From NCBI RefSeq assembly GCF_900090195.1, contig NZ_LT607803.1, positions 4,676,229 to 4,740,228 of the forward strand: a stretch of 64,000 nucleotides of DNA. Direction: 5' to 3'. Source of the stretch: Variovorax sp. HW608 (GTDB taxonomy: Bacteria > Pseudomonadota > Gammaproteobacteria > Burkholderiales > Burkholderiaceae_C). Shown piece by piece: positions 55,623 through 64,000 of this stretch. Within the stretch, counting starts at the first letter, position 1, and every line of letters starts with the position of its first letter. The notes beneath the pieces were generated by a model, which saw nothing but the letters and a program-made list of their open reading frames with translations, ran no database searches and was not told the origin of the DNA. The position numbers were made by a program, and so were the translations under genes.

Positions 55623-56528
55623 TCAGCGCAGCGCTCTCAGCTGGGTGCCTTCGAGGGCAATCTTGGCCGCATCCGCCACCCGGAATCCGGCAACGGGGCG
55701 CCTGACGTTGTCCCTGATCCTCAAGGCAAACCGCATGTACACCCGGAAAAGGAATTTCGCGTCCTCGTCGCGTTGCAGGAACTGCACCGTCGGCGGGACC
55801 CCGATGACGATGTCGACGACGTTGCCGCCGAGAGAAACGACGATGCCTGTATCCCCGTCGATCTTTCCCGAACGCAGCAGCGGCCCGCCCTTCAGCATCG
55901 GCGTCACCCGGTCGGCAGGCAGCACCAGGCTGGAGGATGGGTTGTGGACGGCCTCGTAGAGGTTGTTGCCGAGCACGCATGCAAAAGGCGCCGGATTGGA
56001 TGCCGTTTCCAGCGTGTTCATGGCCCTCACCGCGGCGCCAACGACGCTTTGCCCGAGAGCATCCACCGAGGCTGGAAATCCCAGGAGGTCGAAGTCGAAC
56101 CGCGCCGGCAGGTCGGCCAGGCCCTTTTGCGGTCCGATCTGATTGGTGACGAAGGTCGAGTTTTCGTCGGGGAAGCCCCGCGCGTAGCCAGCCAAGACCA
56201 CCAGGTCCTGTTCGAGCGCCAGGATGTTGGCCGCGCGCCGGAACGCGAGCAAGGCATTCGACAGCGTCTCGTCGGCAATCTGTTCGCTCGACAACTTGAC
56301 CTTCACCGTCAGGTTCACGAGCGGCAGGTTGACCGCCTTGTGGTCCTTGTCGAGACTGATCGTCGTGCCATGCTCGAGGAGTCGCTCGTTGCGAACGACC
56401 TCCGCGCTGCCGGTGAGCGGGCCGTACATCGGCACAAAGGCGCTCGCCACGCTCGCCTTGCCGAAGGCTTCAGTGACCGCGTCGTTGATCTTCTGCCACT
56501 GGGCATCTGTCCAATTCAATTCAGCCAC
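55623..56528 (-). CDS. encapsulin-like HK97-fold shell protein
   Basis: 301 residues. Aligned from memory with Thermotoga encapsulin and linocin M18: N-terminal TDAQWQKINDAVTEAF matches LTEKQWQEIDNRAREIF; then VPMYGPL (for VEGPYG), LPLVNLTVKVKLSSEQI (for LPLIELRATFTL), LALEQDLVVLAGYA (spine helix), LKGGPLLRSGKIDGD and VDIVIGVPPTVQFLQRDEDAKFLFRVYMRFALRI (for the strand ending in LFITETFTF). It is ~35 residues longer than the 265-residue family-1 type, with an insertion near 130-165. No CNMP domain of family 2 is seen. GTG start with SD GGGGAGGA. Such proteins assemble into icosahedral shells holding cargo enzymes. Confidence 0.83.
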   Translation of the reverse strand: MAELNWTDAQWQKINDAVTEAFGKASVASAFVPMYGPLTGSAEVVRNERLLEHGTTISLDKDHKAVNLPLVNLTVKVKLSSEQIADETLSNALLAFRRAANILALEQDLVVLAGYARGFPDENSTFVTNQIGPQKGLADLPARFDFDLLGFPASVDALGQSVVGAAVRAMNTLETASNPAPFACVLGNNLYEAVHNPSSSLVLPADRVTPMLKGGPLLRSGKIDGDTGIVVSLGGNVVDIVIGVPPTVQFLQRDEDAKFLFRVYMRFALRIRDNVRRPVAGFRVADAAKIALEGTQLRALR

Positions 56529-56699
56529 TCGATCCTCCCCTCACGGATGGGTGAATGCCGAAAACACTGGCTGCCATCGCCGGGGCCCTCGGATGGCGGC
56601 GGGATTATGCGCCGCCGCCTGCGATGCCGCAACAAACGGAAGGAGTTCTAACGGAACGAAACCTCCTCACGGGAGAGGAGGGCACGGCCACCGAGTCGA

Positions 56700-57629
56700 T
56701 CAGTGGACATCTCCGGTCAGTGGCGGCGCATCGACGCGCGGCAGGCCCGAGGAAGCCAGCGGCTGGCCCGCGCGAATGGCATAGATGTCCAGGCGCACGA
56801 CGAGGTCTGCCATCGAGGCCCGGCCGACGGCCAGGCACTGCAGACGGTTCAGCCACAGCCAGTCGGGATGCGAGGTGATGAACTGCGGCGCCAGCACGAG
56901 CGGCGGATCCGCATCGAACTCGTTGCGTGCCGCGCGCGCATAGCCGTCGGGGCCGAGGTCGAAGATGCCGTAGTAGCGCGACAGGATCCGCGCGCCGTCA
57001 ACCGTCTCGTAGCTGATCCTCGATTCGGCGATGCCCACGCCGTCGCGGCGCAGCACCATCCAGTCGCCGCCGCGGATCCTGCCGTTGATCTTCGGTCCGT
57101 GGATCTCGCCGGAATCGATGAAGTAGGTGATGTGCATGCCGTCCGGGCCGGGGCCGAAGGACTCGGGCGGGTTGATCAGCTTCACGGTGAACGCGCCGAG
57201 GAACTCGGAGGCCCACTCGTACCGCGGGGCGGCAGCCGGATTCGGCTGCGTGGTGTCGCCTGCTGCCGGCGCCTCGGGCGAGCGGACGCCTCGCGTCGAC
57301 CGGGTCGGCAACTCCTGTACGAGCAGGCCCGCGCGCGTCACCACCGGCGAATACTCCGCGATCTCGCCGGGCGCGAGCGCGGGCATCATCGCCCGGAAGC
57401 GCTGGGCGCCCGTTGCCGCATCGATGCCATCCGGCCAGGCCCGCACGGCAGGGTGTTCGAGGCCGTTCGACCGGCGGCTCACCACGAGCTGATTGCTCGG
57501 ATGCGCGGGAAATACCGTGAACCACAAGTCCAGCGGCGTCGCGGCGCCGATCTGCGCCGGGAGCGCGTCGAATGCCAGCGGTGCATTCGCGAACGGGAGC
57601 GACCTGAAGAAAGCGGTGTTCGAAGCCAT
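56700..57629 (-). CDS. DUF3237-type protein with N-terminal extension
   Basis: 309 residues. C-terminal half (about 155-280) resembles DUF3237: EFLGAFTVKLINPPES, GMHITYFIDSGEIHGPKINGRI, GGDWMVLRRDGVGIAESRI, ISYETVDGARILSRYYGIFDLG. The N-terminal ~140 residues form a separate possibly beta-rich region (NAPLAFDALPAQIGAATPLD) not recognised. Start ATG 57629 has SD GAAGGAG; the very long reading frame upstream is antisense to the hybrid kinase and has no support. It lies 171 bp ahead of the encapsulin gene, so it may be in the same regulon but perhaps not the same message. Confidence 0.82.
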   Translation of the reverse strand: MASNTAFFRSLPFANAPLAFDALPAQIGAATPLDLWFTVFPAHPSNQLVVSRRSNGLEHPAVRAWPDGIDAATGAQRFRAMMPALAPGEIAEYSPVVTRAGLLVQELPTRSTRGVRSPEAPAAGDTTQPNPAAAPRYEWASEFLGAFTVKLINPPESFGPGPDGMHITYFIDSGEIHGPKINGRIRGGDWMVLRRDGVGIAESRISYETVDGARILSRYYGIFDLGPDGYARAARNEFDADPPLVLAPQFITSHPDWLWLNRLQCLAVGRASMADLVVRLDIYAIRAGQPLASSGLPRVDAPPLTGDVH

Positions 57630-57803
57630 CTCAACTCCTTCGGACGCGACGCGTCGTTCGGCATGCGAAAGGTGGCGCGCAGGGTACCCATGGCGCCTGA
57701 CGCGAGTCAACCCTGGGGGTCGCCGCGGTCTCGCCATCGCCGCTAGACTCGCACCATGTGCGCCTGCGCGCATCCAACCGCTGGTTGCAGAAGGCAGATC
57801 CCC

Positions 57804-60800
57804 ATGGCCCCGTCCCGGTCTCGCCCCCTGTTGAAAGACGACGCGCCGCGCGCCGGCAGCGCCCTGCGCGAGCCGTTCGACGGCAAGCTGCTGGTCACGC
57901 TCATCAATGGCATCCAGAAGGGCATGGCGGCCCGGATGGAGTTCCAGGCGATCGTCGACATGGTGGGCGACAAGCTGCGCGAGCTGTTCGGCTCCGGCGA
58001 CCTCAACATCGTCTGGTGGGACGACAAGACCAACCTCGTGCAGGTGCTCTACCGCTACGAGCACAACCTGCCGCTGCCGCTGCCGCCGGCATGGCCGCTG
58101 AAGCCGGACGGGTTCCTCGCCGGCATCCTGCGGCGGCGCGAGACGGCGGTGGCCCACACGCGCGAGGACCAGACGCGGGTGGGCGTGCGTCCCGCACCCG
58201 GAACCGACTGGGCGCATTCGATCGTGGCGGTGCCGATCATCGGCAGCGAGCGGGCGCTGGGCGTCATCGTGCTGCAGAACCACGAGCGCGAATACGCCTT
58301 CGGCGCCGACGAGATCCGCCTCCTGGAGACCGTCGCCGGCAGCCTGGGACTGGCGCTCGAGAACGCCCGCCTGATGGACGAATCGCGCCGCCAGAGCCGT
58401 GAGATGCAGGAGGCGCTGGCGCACCAGACGGCGGCCGCCGAGGTGCTGCGGGTGATCGGCAGTTCCGTGGCCGATCCGGGTCCGGTGTTCGACAAGATCC
58501 TCGAGTGCTGCGAGCGCCTGTTCGAAGGCAGCTCCTTCGCGCTGATGATGCTCGACGCCGACGGCAAGCTGGCGTTGACCCGCTGGCTGGTGACCGCGGC
58601 CGGCCGCGCCGCGATCGGCGAGGAGCGCACGGCCCGGCTCGTCGCGGCGATGCAGGACCAGGCCCACCACCCGATGCCGATAGTGGGCACTTCGGCCGAG
58701 ATCTGCTTCCGCACGGGCGAGGTCGTGGAGTTCGCCGACGTCTTGAGCGATCCCGGCGCGCCGCTGGTGCTGCGCCGCAATGCCGAGGTGGCGGGCACCA
58801 GTTTCGCGAATCTCGCGGCGCCGCTGCTGTGGGAAGGGCGTGGCGTCGGCATCCTGAGCATGCAGCGCACCCAGACCGGCCCGTTCCGGCCGGGCGAGCG
58901 CGCGATGCTCAAGACCTTCGCCGACCAGGCGGTCATCGCGATCCAGAACGCGCGGCTGTTCAACGAGACGCAGGCGGCGCTGCAGAAGGTCGAGGAGCGC
59001 ACCGCCGAGCTGACCGAGTCGCTCGAATACCAGACCGCGGTGAGCGATGTGCTGCGGGCCATCAGCGAATCGCCCACCGACGCGATGCCGGTGTTCGAGG
59101 CCATCCTGGACTGCACCATGTGGCTCTTCGAGGGCCCGGCTTCGGCGATCTTCACCTTCGATGGACGCCTGGTGCATCTCGCCGCCACGCGCAACTGGTC
59201 CCCGAAGGCGCTGGAGGTGGCCCACACCGTGTGGCCCGCGCCGCCCGATCCGCACCAGATGAACGGCCGGGTGATCCTGGAGCGCCGCTCGCTGAGCAAC
59301 GACGACGCCTGGGCCGACCCCGACTACGACCCGGCGCTCGCGGACGTCGAGGTGCGCAGGCGGATCATCGCCGCCCCGCTGCTCAGGGACGGCGTGCCGA
59401 TCGGCGCCATCACCACCGCCTGGCCGCAGCCGGGCAAGTCGCCCAAGCGGCAGATCGACCTGCTCGATCTTTTCGCCGAGCAGGCGGTGATCGCGATCGA
59501 GAACGCCCGGCTCGCCAACGAGACCCGCGAGACGCTGGAGCGCCAGACCGCCACGGCCGAGGTGCTGCAGGTGATCAGCGAGTCGATGGAGAACGCCCAG
59601 CCTGTGTTCGAGAAGATCCTCGAGAGCTGCCAGCGCCTCTTCGCGGGCACCCAGCTCGGCATCTCGCTGGTCGGCGCCGACGGCATGATGCACCTGGCCG
59701 CGCACAGCGGTTCGGCGCGCTCGGAGCTGGAGCGCTACTACCCGCGGCCGATCGACCACTCGCCGATGGGCGAAGCCATGGCCGGGCCCGAGGTCCTGCA
59801 TCTGCCGGATGCGCTCGCCGAGCCGCAACTGCCGCCGTTCATGCGCGAGGTGGCCGAGAAGATCGGCAACTACGCGGTCATGCTGGCGCCGCTGATCTGG
59901 GAAGGCCAGTACATCGGCTCGATCCACGTCGCGCGCCAGCCGCCGGGGCCGTTCGAGGACAAGGAGATCAATCTCCTGGAGACCTTCGCCGACCAGGCGG
60001 TGATCGCGATCCAGAACGCGCGCCTGTTCAACGAGGCCAAGGAGGCGCGTGCCGCCGCCGAGGCCACCAACGAGGCCAAGAGCGCCTTCCTCGCGACCAT
60101 GAGCCACGAGATCCGCACGCCGATGAATGCGGTGATCGGCATGAGCGGGCTCTTGCTCGACACGCCGCTCGATGCCGAGCAGCAGGACTATGTCTCGACC
60201 ATCCGCGAATCGGGCGATGCGCTCCTGACCATCATCAACGACATCCTCGACTACTCGAAGATCGAGGCCGGGCGGATGGATGTCGAATCGCAGCCCTTCG
60301 ACCTGCGCGACTGCGTGGAATCGGCGCTCGACCTCGTGAGCGCGCGCGCCAGCGAGAAGAAGCTCGAGATCGCCTACGTCTTCGAAGGCGACGTACCGGC
60401 GGGCGTGTCCGGCGACCTCACGCGGCTGCGGCAGGTGCTGCTGAACCTGCTGAGCAATGCGGTGAAGTTCACCGAGCGTGGCGAGGTGGTGCTCACGGTC
60501 AGCTCGGATTCCCTGCCGAATGGCGAAGTCCGCCTGACCTTCGCGGTGCGCGACACCGGCATCGGCCTGTCGGAGCAAGGCAAGAGCCGACTGTTCCAGT
60601 CGTTCTCGCAGGCCGATTCGAGCACCACGCGCAAGTACGGCGGCACCGGGCTCGGCCTCGCGATCAGCAAGCGGCTGGCCGAGCTGATGGGCGGCACCAT
60701 GTGGGTCGAGAGCGCCGGGCCGGGCACCGGATCGACCTTCTTCTTCACCATCGAGGCGCCGGTGGCCGTGGCGCCGCCGAGCAAGCGGTCCGTCTCGGCC

Positions 60801-61628
60801 GGCGTGCAGCACGAGCTTGCGGACAAGCGCGTGCTGATCGTGGACGACAACGCCACCAACCGCCGCGTGCTTTCGCTCCAGGCCGGCCGCTGGGGCATGC
60901 GCCCGCGCGAAACCGAGTCGCCGGCCGAGGCCCTGCGCTGGCTCGATGCCGGCGAGCGCTACGACCTCGCGATCCTCGACATGCACATGCCGGAGATGGA
61001 CGGCGTCGATCTCGCGCGGCGCATCCGGGCCAACCATGCCGCGCTGCCGCTCGTGCTGTTCAGTTCGCTGGGCCGCCGCGAGTCGGGCGACACCGGATCG
61101 CTCTTCAACGCCTACCTCTCGAAGCCGATCCACCAGTCGCAGCTCTTCGACACCCTGGTGAGCCTGCTGGCGCACGAGGCGCCGGCGCGGCCGGTCGCAA
61201 CAAGCGCCGCGCCCAAGCCGCAGATCGACTCTTCGATGGGGGAGCGCCATCCGCTGCGGATCCTGCTCGCGGAAGACAACGTCGTGAACCAGAAGCTCGC
61301 GCTGCGCCTTCTGCAGCAGATGGGCTACCGGGCCGACCTCGCCTCCAACGGCATCGAGGCGGTGGAATCGGTGCAGCGGCAGGTCTACGACGTGGTGCTG
61401 ATGGACGTGCAGATGCCGGAGCTCGACGGCCTCGACGCCACCCGGCGGATCTGCGCGCTGTTCGGCCCCGGCCAGCGCCCGCACATCATCGCGATGACCG
61501 CCAACGCGATGCAGGGCGACCAGGAAGCCTGCCTCGCCGCCGGCATGGACGACTACCTGACCAAGCCGATCCGGGTGGAGCGGCTGGTCGAGGCCCTGGG
61601 CAACGCGCCGGCCCGCAACGACCGCTGA
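57804..61628 (+). CDS. hybrid sensor histidine kinase with four GAF domains and two receivers
   Basis: 1274 residues, no membrane helix, cytosolic. Four GAF domains in succession (roughly 25-185, 210-385, 405-560, 580-735), HisKA with [10 protein letters not shown] (His768), HATPase ([17 protein letters not shown]), a first receiver with Asp1059 in [11 protein letters not shown] and a second with Asp1201 in [11 protein letters not shown]. No HPt domain, so phosphate must go to a separate HPt protein. The frame starts at 57756, but the ATG at 57804 follows an AAGG SD-like region; start uncertain. It is divergent from the DUF3237 gene and precedes the STAS genes. Confidence 0.92.
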   Translation: MAPSRSRPLLKDDAPRAGSALREPFDGKLLVTLINGIQKGMAARMEFQAIVDMVGDKLRELFGSGDLNIVWWDDKTNLVQVLYRYEHNLPLPLPPAWPLKPDGFLAGILRRRETAVAHTREDQTRVGVRPAPGTDWAHSIVAVPIIGSERALGVIVLQNHEREYAFGADEIRLLETVAGSLGLALENARLMDESRRQSREMQEALAHQTAAAEVLRVIGSSVADPGPVFDKILECCERLFEGSSFALMMLDADGKLALTRWLVTAAGRAAIGEERTARLVAAMQDQAHHPMPIVGTSAEICFRTGEVVEFADVLSDPGAPLVLRRNAEVAGTSFANLAAPLLWEGRGVGILSMQRTQTGPFRPGERAMLKTFADQAVIAIQNARLFNETQAALQKVEERTAELTESLEYQTAVSDVLRAISESPTDAMPVFEAILDCTMWLFEGPASAIFTFDGRLVHLAATRNWSPKALEVAHTVWPAPPDPHQMNGRVILERRSLSNDDAWADPDYDPALADVEVRRRIIAAPLLRDGVPIGAITTAWPQPGKSPKRQIDLLDLFAEQAVIAIENARLANETRETLERQTATAEVLQVISESMENAQPVFEKILESCQRLFAGTQLGISLVGADGMMHLAAHSGSARSELERYYPRPIDHSPMGEAMAGPEVLHLPDALAEPQLPPFMREVAEKIGNYAVMLAPLIWEGQYIGSIHVARQPPGPFEDKEINLLETFADQAVIAIQNARLFNEAKEARAAAEATNEAKSAFLATMSHEIRTPMNAVIGMSGLLLDTPLDAEQQDYVSTIRESGDALLTIINDILDYSKIEAGRMDVESQPFDLRDCVESALDLVSARASEKKLEIAYVFEGDVPAGVSGDLTRLRQVLLNLLSNAVKFTERGEVVLTVSSDSLPNGEVRLTFAVRDTGIGLSEQGKSRLFQSFSQADSSTTRKYGGTGLGLAISKRLAELMGGTMWVESAGPGTGSTFFFTIEAPVAVAPPSKRSVSAGVQHELADKRVLIVDDNATNRRVLSLQAGRWGMRPRETESPAEALRWLDAGERYDLAILDMHMPEMDGVDLARRIRANHAALPLVLFSSLGRRESGDTGSLFNAYLSKPIHQSQLFDTLVSLLAHEAPARPVATSAAPKPQIDSSMGERHPLRILLAEDNVVNQKLALRLLQQMGYRADLASNGIEAVESVQRQVYDVVLMDVQMPELDGLDATRRICALFGPGQRPHIIAMTANAMQGDQEACLAAGMDDYLTKPIRVERLVEALGNAPARNDR
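58911..60035 (+). repeat. repeated GAF-end coding segments within the hybrid kinase
   Basis: The segment [18 protein letters not shown] is encoded at 58911-58967 and again at 59979-60035 with only a few base differences over 57 bp. A third, more diverged copy ([17 protein letters not shown]) is at 59466-59522. This points to duplication of GAF domains within the gene. Confidence 0.75.
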
Positions 61629-61647
61629 TCCCACTGCCCGTGGGTTC

Positions 61648-61664
61648 CTCCCCTAAAGGGGTGG
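61648..61664. terminator. weak hairpin after the hybrid kinase
   Basis: CCTCCCCTAAAGGGGTGG forms a short imperfect stem, with no T-run. The 194-bp gap 61629-61822 shows no other clear feature except a possible promoter for the STAS gene. Confidence 0.35.
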
Positions 61665-61822
61665 TATACGCGCCGGAAATTTGAGCGTAAGCTAGAAAAA
61701 GGTTCTACCCCGGACAGCAAGGCGTGCTTGTTCTCTTTGGCGAACAAGAGGAACTTGCGAAGCAGCTCATCCCTGCGGCGGCAGACCGGTTCAGCACCAT
61801 CGATATCGACCGCGGAGCGTGT

Positions 61823-62182
61823 ATGGATCTGAGGAGCGAACAACTGGCCGAGGGCGTCGAGAAGATCAGTCTCGTCGGTCGCATGGACAGCGTCGGCGGC
61901 CACGACATCAATACCCGTCTGGCCGCACTCGTGGCGAGCCGCAAGCTGTTTGCGGTGGTCGACATGTCCGAAGTCTCGTTCCTGGCCTCCATCGGCATCC
62001 GCACCCTCGTCGTCAACGCGAGGGCGCAGTCGCTGCGCGGCGGCTTGATGGCCCTGGCAAACCCACAGCCCGTGGTGGCGGAGGTGCTCAAGATGGCAGG
62101 CATCGATTCGATCATCCCGGTGTACCCCGACGTCGACTCCGCCTTCAGCGCGCTGATGGCGTCGTCTGCCGAAAGCCGCTGA
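61823..62182 (+). CDS. STAS-domain anti-sigma factor antagonist
   Basis: 119 residues. STAS domain: VEKISLVGRMDSVGGHDI, the phospho-Ser region VSFLASIGIRTLVV (Ser in LASIG) and a C-terminal NPQPVVAEVLKMAGID. Anti-anti-sigma factors are inactivated by phosphorylation on this serine by an RsbW-like kinase. The kinase gene starts at the stop codon of this gene (TGATG). In-frame codons extend to 61724, but ATG 61823 has the SD (GGAG). Confidence 0.87.
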   Translation: MDLRSEQLAEGVEKISLVGRMDSVGGHDINTRLAALVASRKLFAVVDMSEVSFLASIGIRTLVVNARAQSLRGGLMALANPQPVVAEVLKMAGIDSIIPVYPDVDSAFSALMASSAESR

Positions 62183-62619
62183 TGGCACAGGCCGGCGGGG
62201 AGCCGCGCGCTTCCCTCATCGTCGACAACGCCCTGTGCGAGCTCCCGCGCATCAGCGCCTGGGTGCACGACTGGGCCGAGTACCAGCACCTGCCGGAGCG
62301 GGTGGCGCACAACCTCGACCTGTGCTCGACCGAAGTGGTGACGAACATCATGACCCACGCGGTCGGCGACAGCGCGCAAAGCATCCTGCTGCGCCTGGGC
62401 TGGCAGGGTGACGAAGTGGTCCTCGAAGTGGTGGACGAAGGAAGCGAGTTCGACCTGCGGCAGGTTCCGGAACCCGCCCGCCCCACCAGCCTGCGCGACG
62501 CCAGGGTCGGCGGCTGGGGCATCCCGATGGTCCGGCATTTTTCCGACGGCGTGCGCTACCGCCACGAGGGCGGCCGCAACCGGCTCACGCTTCTTTTCCG
62601 CGCCGCGGCGCCGCCGTGA
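62182..62619 (+). CDS. RsbW/SpoIIAB-like serine kinase (anti-sigma factor)
   Basis: 145 residues. GHKL ATPase: N box LDLCSTEVVTNIMTHAV, G1 VVDEGSEFD, G2 GGWGIPMVRHFSDGV. No sigma factor gene is adjacent. It would phosphorylate the STAS protein encoded upstream, with which it overlaps by 1 bp, making a partner-switch module. The target may be a distant sigma factor or another output such as a secretion or cyclase system. Confidence 0.88.
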   Translation: MAQAGGEPRASLIVDNALCELPRISAWVHDWAEYQHLPERVAHNLDLCSTEVVTNIMTHAVGDSAQSILLRLGWQGDEVVLEVVDEGSEFDLRQVPEPARPTSLRDARVGGWGIPMVRHFSDGVRYRHEGGRNRLTLLFRAAAPP

Positions 62620-62702
62620 CCGCCGGCGGCAGCGCAGCCCCGTGCCCGTCACCGTTCGATCCGTTTTTTCGATCCGTTCAATACGCAACCGAGGAGATGT
62701 CG

Positions 62703-63326
62703 ATGGCAACAGCAGCCAAGCCCGTACCCAGCATTGATCCACAAGCCGCACTGGCAGCGCAGGCCGCGCTGGCGACGCGCGGCAACGGCCCCGCCGACGC
62801 CTCCGGTGTCGACAAGATGCGCGAGTTGCTGTTCGGCAACCAGATGCAGGACTACGACAAGCGCTTCGCGGTCATGGACGACCGCTTCCAGCAGCGAATG
62901 CGCGACATGGAGTCGGAGTCGTCGCGCAGCCTGACCAGCCTCGAGGCCACCATCAAGAAGCAGCTCGAATCGGTCGCCGGCCAGTTCCGCGAGGAAAAGG
63001 AGCTGCGCACCGACGGCGACAAGGAGCTGGAACGCAGCCTGCGCGACCACACCCAGGCGCTGGAGAAGCGCCTTGCGCAGGTGTCCGACCAGCTCGCGCG
63101 GCAGGAGCGCGACTTCACCGAGCGCCTGAACCACGAGGTCCAGGCCCTGCGCGACGAGATGCGGCGGCGCCAGGACGACATGCGCGCGACCACCGAGCGC
63201 ATGTTCGCCGAGCTCAGCAACGTCAAGACCGATCGCAACCTGCTCGCCGGCCTGTTTGTGGAGATTGCCAAATGCCTCAATCAGGACGTAGCGCCGAAGG
63301 GCGTCAACGGCGGCCAGGGCGGCTGA
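62703..63326 (+). CDS. coiled-coil protein of unknown function
   Basis: 207 residues, with a ~40-residue flexible Ala/Pro N-terminus and a long charged coiled coil (about 50-190: KMRELLFGNQMQDYDKRF; then heptads such as LERSLRDHTQALEKRLAQV). A short Gly-rich tail ends it. The chosen ATG 62703 lies 6 nt after a GAGGAG SD. It follows the RsbW-like gene by 83 bp and is probably co-transcribed with the next gene. I do not recognise a family; a SMC-like hinge is absent. Confidence 0.75.
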   Translation: MATAAKPVPSIDPQAALAAQAALATRGNGPADASGVDKMRELLFGNQMQDYDKRFAVMDDRFQQRMRDMESESSRSLTSLEATIKKQLESVAGQFREEKELRTDGDKELERSLRDHTQALEKRLAQVSDQLARQERDFTERLNHEVQALRDEMRRRQDDMRATTERMFAELSNVKTDRNLLAGLFVEIAKCLNQDVAPKGVNGGQGG

Positions 63327-63384
63327 AAGAGCAGGCGAGCCCGTCCGTGCGACCGGACGCCGCTTCGGCCGGCGAGAGGGCAGG

Positions 63385-64000
63385 GTGAACGCCCGCCTGT
63401 CGCCGGTCGCGACGCGGGCGCCCGGTGACGCCGCCAACGAGGAGGACCCGAGCAAGCGGCTCGCGGGGCTGCTGCTGGAGCTGGCCCGCTGCGTCGATCC
63501 GCAGGTGGTGGCCGACATCCCGAGCCGGCTCGACGCCGATCCCCGTCTGGAGGCCATGCGCGACATGCTGTTCGAGCGCGAACAGGCCATGCTCGCGCGC
63601 CTGCAGCGCAAGGTCGACGACCCGCAGGAATTCGCCGACGCGATCGGCGCGGTGCTGCCCGAAGCCTTCTCGGTGGCGGTGCGCGACGAACGCCTCGGCC
63701 ACTCCATCGCGCCCGCGATGGAGCGCGCCACGCAGGCGTCGATCCAGAAGAACCCGCGAACGATGGTCGACATCCTGTACCCGGTCATGGGGCCGGCGAT
63801 CCGCAAGGCCATCGCCGAGACGCTCGAAGGCACCTTCCAGTCGCTCAACCTCGCGTTCAAGCACAGCCTCTCGTGGCGCGGGCTCAAATGGCGCATCGAG
63901 GCGTGGCGCACCGGCAGCACGTTCGCGGACGTGGTGCTCAAGCACACGGCGGAATTCCGCGTCGAGCACCTGTTCCTGATCCATCGCAAGACCGGCCTCC
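63385..64000 (+). CDS. protein of unknown function, OmpA-like family fragment (3' cut by window)
   Basis: 205 codons visible, open at the window end. GTG start with an upstream GAGAGGG. A helical N-terminal region (ANEEDPSKRLAGLLLELARCVDP, then MRDMLFEREQAMLARLQRKV), ending in VLYPVMGPAIRKAIAETLEGTF and HSLSWRGLKWRIEAWRTG, which I recall from N-terminal parts of large OmpA/BON-type envelope proteins. The assignment needs the missing C-terminus. It follows the coiled-coil gene by 58 bp. Confidence 0.55.
   Translation, partial: MNARLSPVATRAPGDAANEEDPSKRLAGLLLELARCVDPQVVADIPSRLDADPRLEAMRDMLFEREQAMLARLQRKVDDPQEFADAIGAVLPEAFSVAVRDERLGHSIAPAMERATQASIQKNPRTMVDILYPVMGPAIRKAIAETLEGTFQSLNLAFKHSLSWRGLKWRIEAWRTGSTFADVVLKHTAEFRVEHLFLIHRKTGL

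Noticed and set aside
57630..61634. Long upstream extension of the DUF3237 reading frame on the minus strand
   Set aside because: Antisense to the hybrid kinase. The ATG at 57629 has the SD and family-like start; the upstream part has no recognisable domain.

Overview
The window is GC-rich, gene-dense bacterial chromosome. Gene content and order suggest a betaproteobacterium of the Comamonadaceae, probably Variovorax or a close relative. The pointers are urtABCDE, the gcl-hyi-glxR glyoxylate operon, an NMT1/THI5-type ABC operon, and the yciV-EamA-yciO-M50-trpS string. This placement is inference from content, not a database match. No rRNA, tRNA, CRISPR array or prophage was recognised.

Layout. 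1-4.1 kb: end of a persulfide-dioxygenase-like hydrolase, an orphan ParB-like protein, and a convergent histidine kinase and NarL-type regulator. 4.2-10 kb: a leftward run with trpS, a site-2 protease, a YciO-type Sua5 protein, an EamA exporter, a PHP phosphatase and a CorA/ZntB transporter. 10-13 kb: PPK2, a PHB-depolymerase-like esterase and a class 3 lipase. 13-19 kb: the urea ABC operon urtABCDE, with a ~95-bp repeat between urtA/urtB and urtB/urtC. 19-21.4 kb: an ECF sigma/anti-sigma pair and a DedA-rhodanese fusion. 21.4-26.5 kb: an MFS carrier, a lone ureD, and a molybdate operon in the order modB-modA-modC beside a short ModE.

26.5-36 kb: two paralogous CMP/dCMP-type deaminases flank a Rieske oxygenase, an IS630-family element, an OsmC protein, a PAP2 phosphatase and an IS1634-type element. 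The second deaminase is the 3' part of an operon with an NMT1/THI5-type ABC transporter and an EthD protein. 36-46.7 kb: malic enzyme maeB, a nested palindrome of about 186 bp, gcl-hyi-glxR with a divergent LysR, an AI-2E permease, and dctA with a GntR regulator.

46.9-57.6 kb is the most unusual part. A leftward block of tightly spaced genes encodes an encapsulin-like HK97-fold shell protein, an Ala-rich helical protein, a large FAD (phytoene-desaturase-like) oxidoreductase, a trans-isoprenyl diphosphate synthase and a two-domain protein with a possible acetoacetate-decarboxylase-like half. A DUF3237-type gene lies just upstream. The block sits between two large rightward signalling genes: an adenylate-cyclase/ATPase and a four-GAF hybrid kinase. 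I read it as a candidate nanocompartment for isoprenoid or other hydrophobic chemistry. 61.8-64 kb: a STAS anti-anti-sigma factor, an RsbW-like kinase, a coiled-coil protein and a gene cut by the window end.
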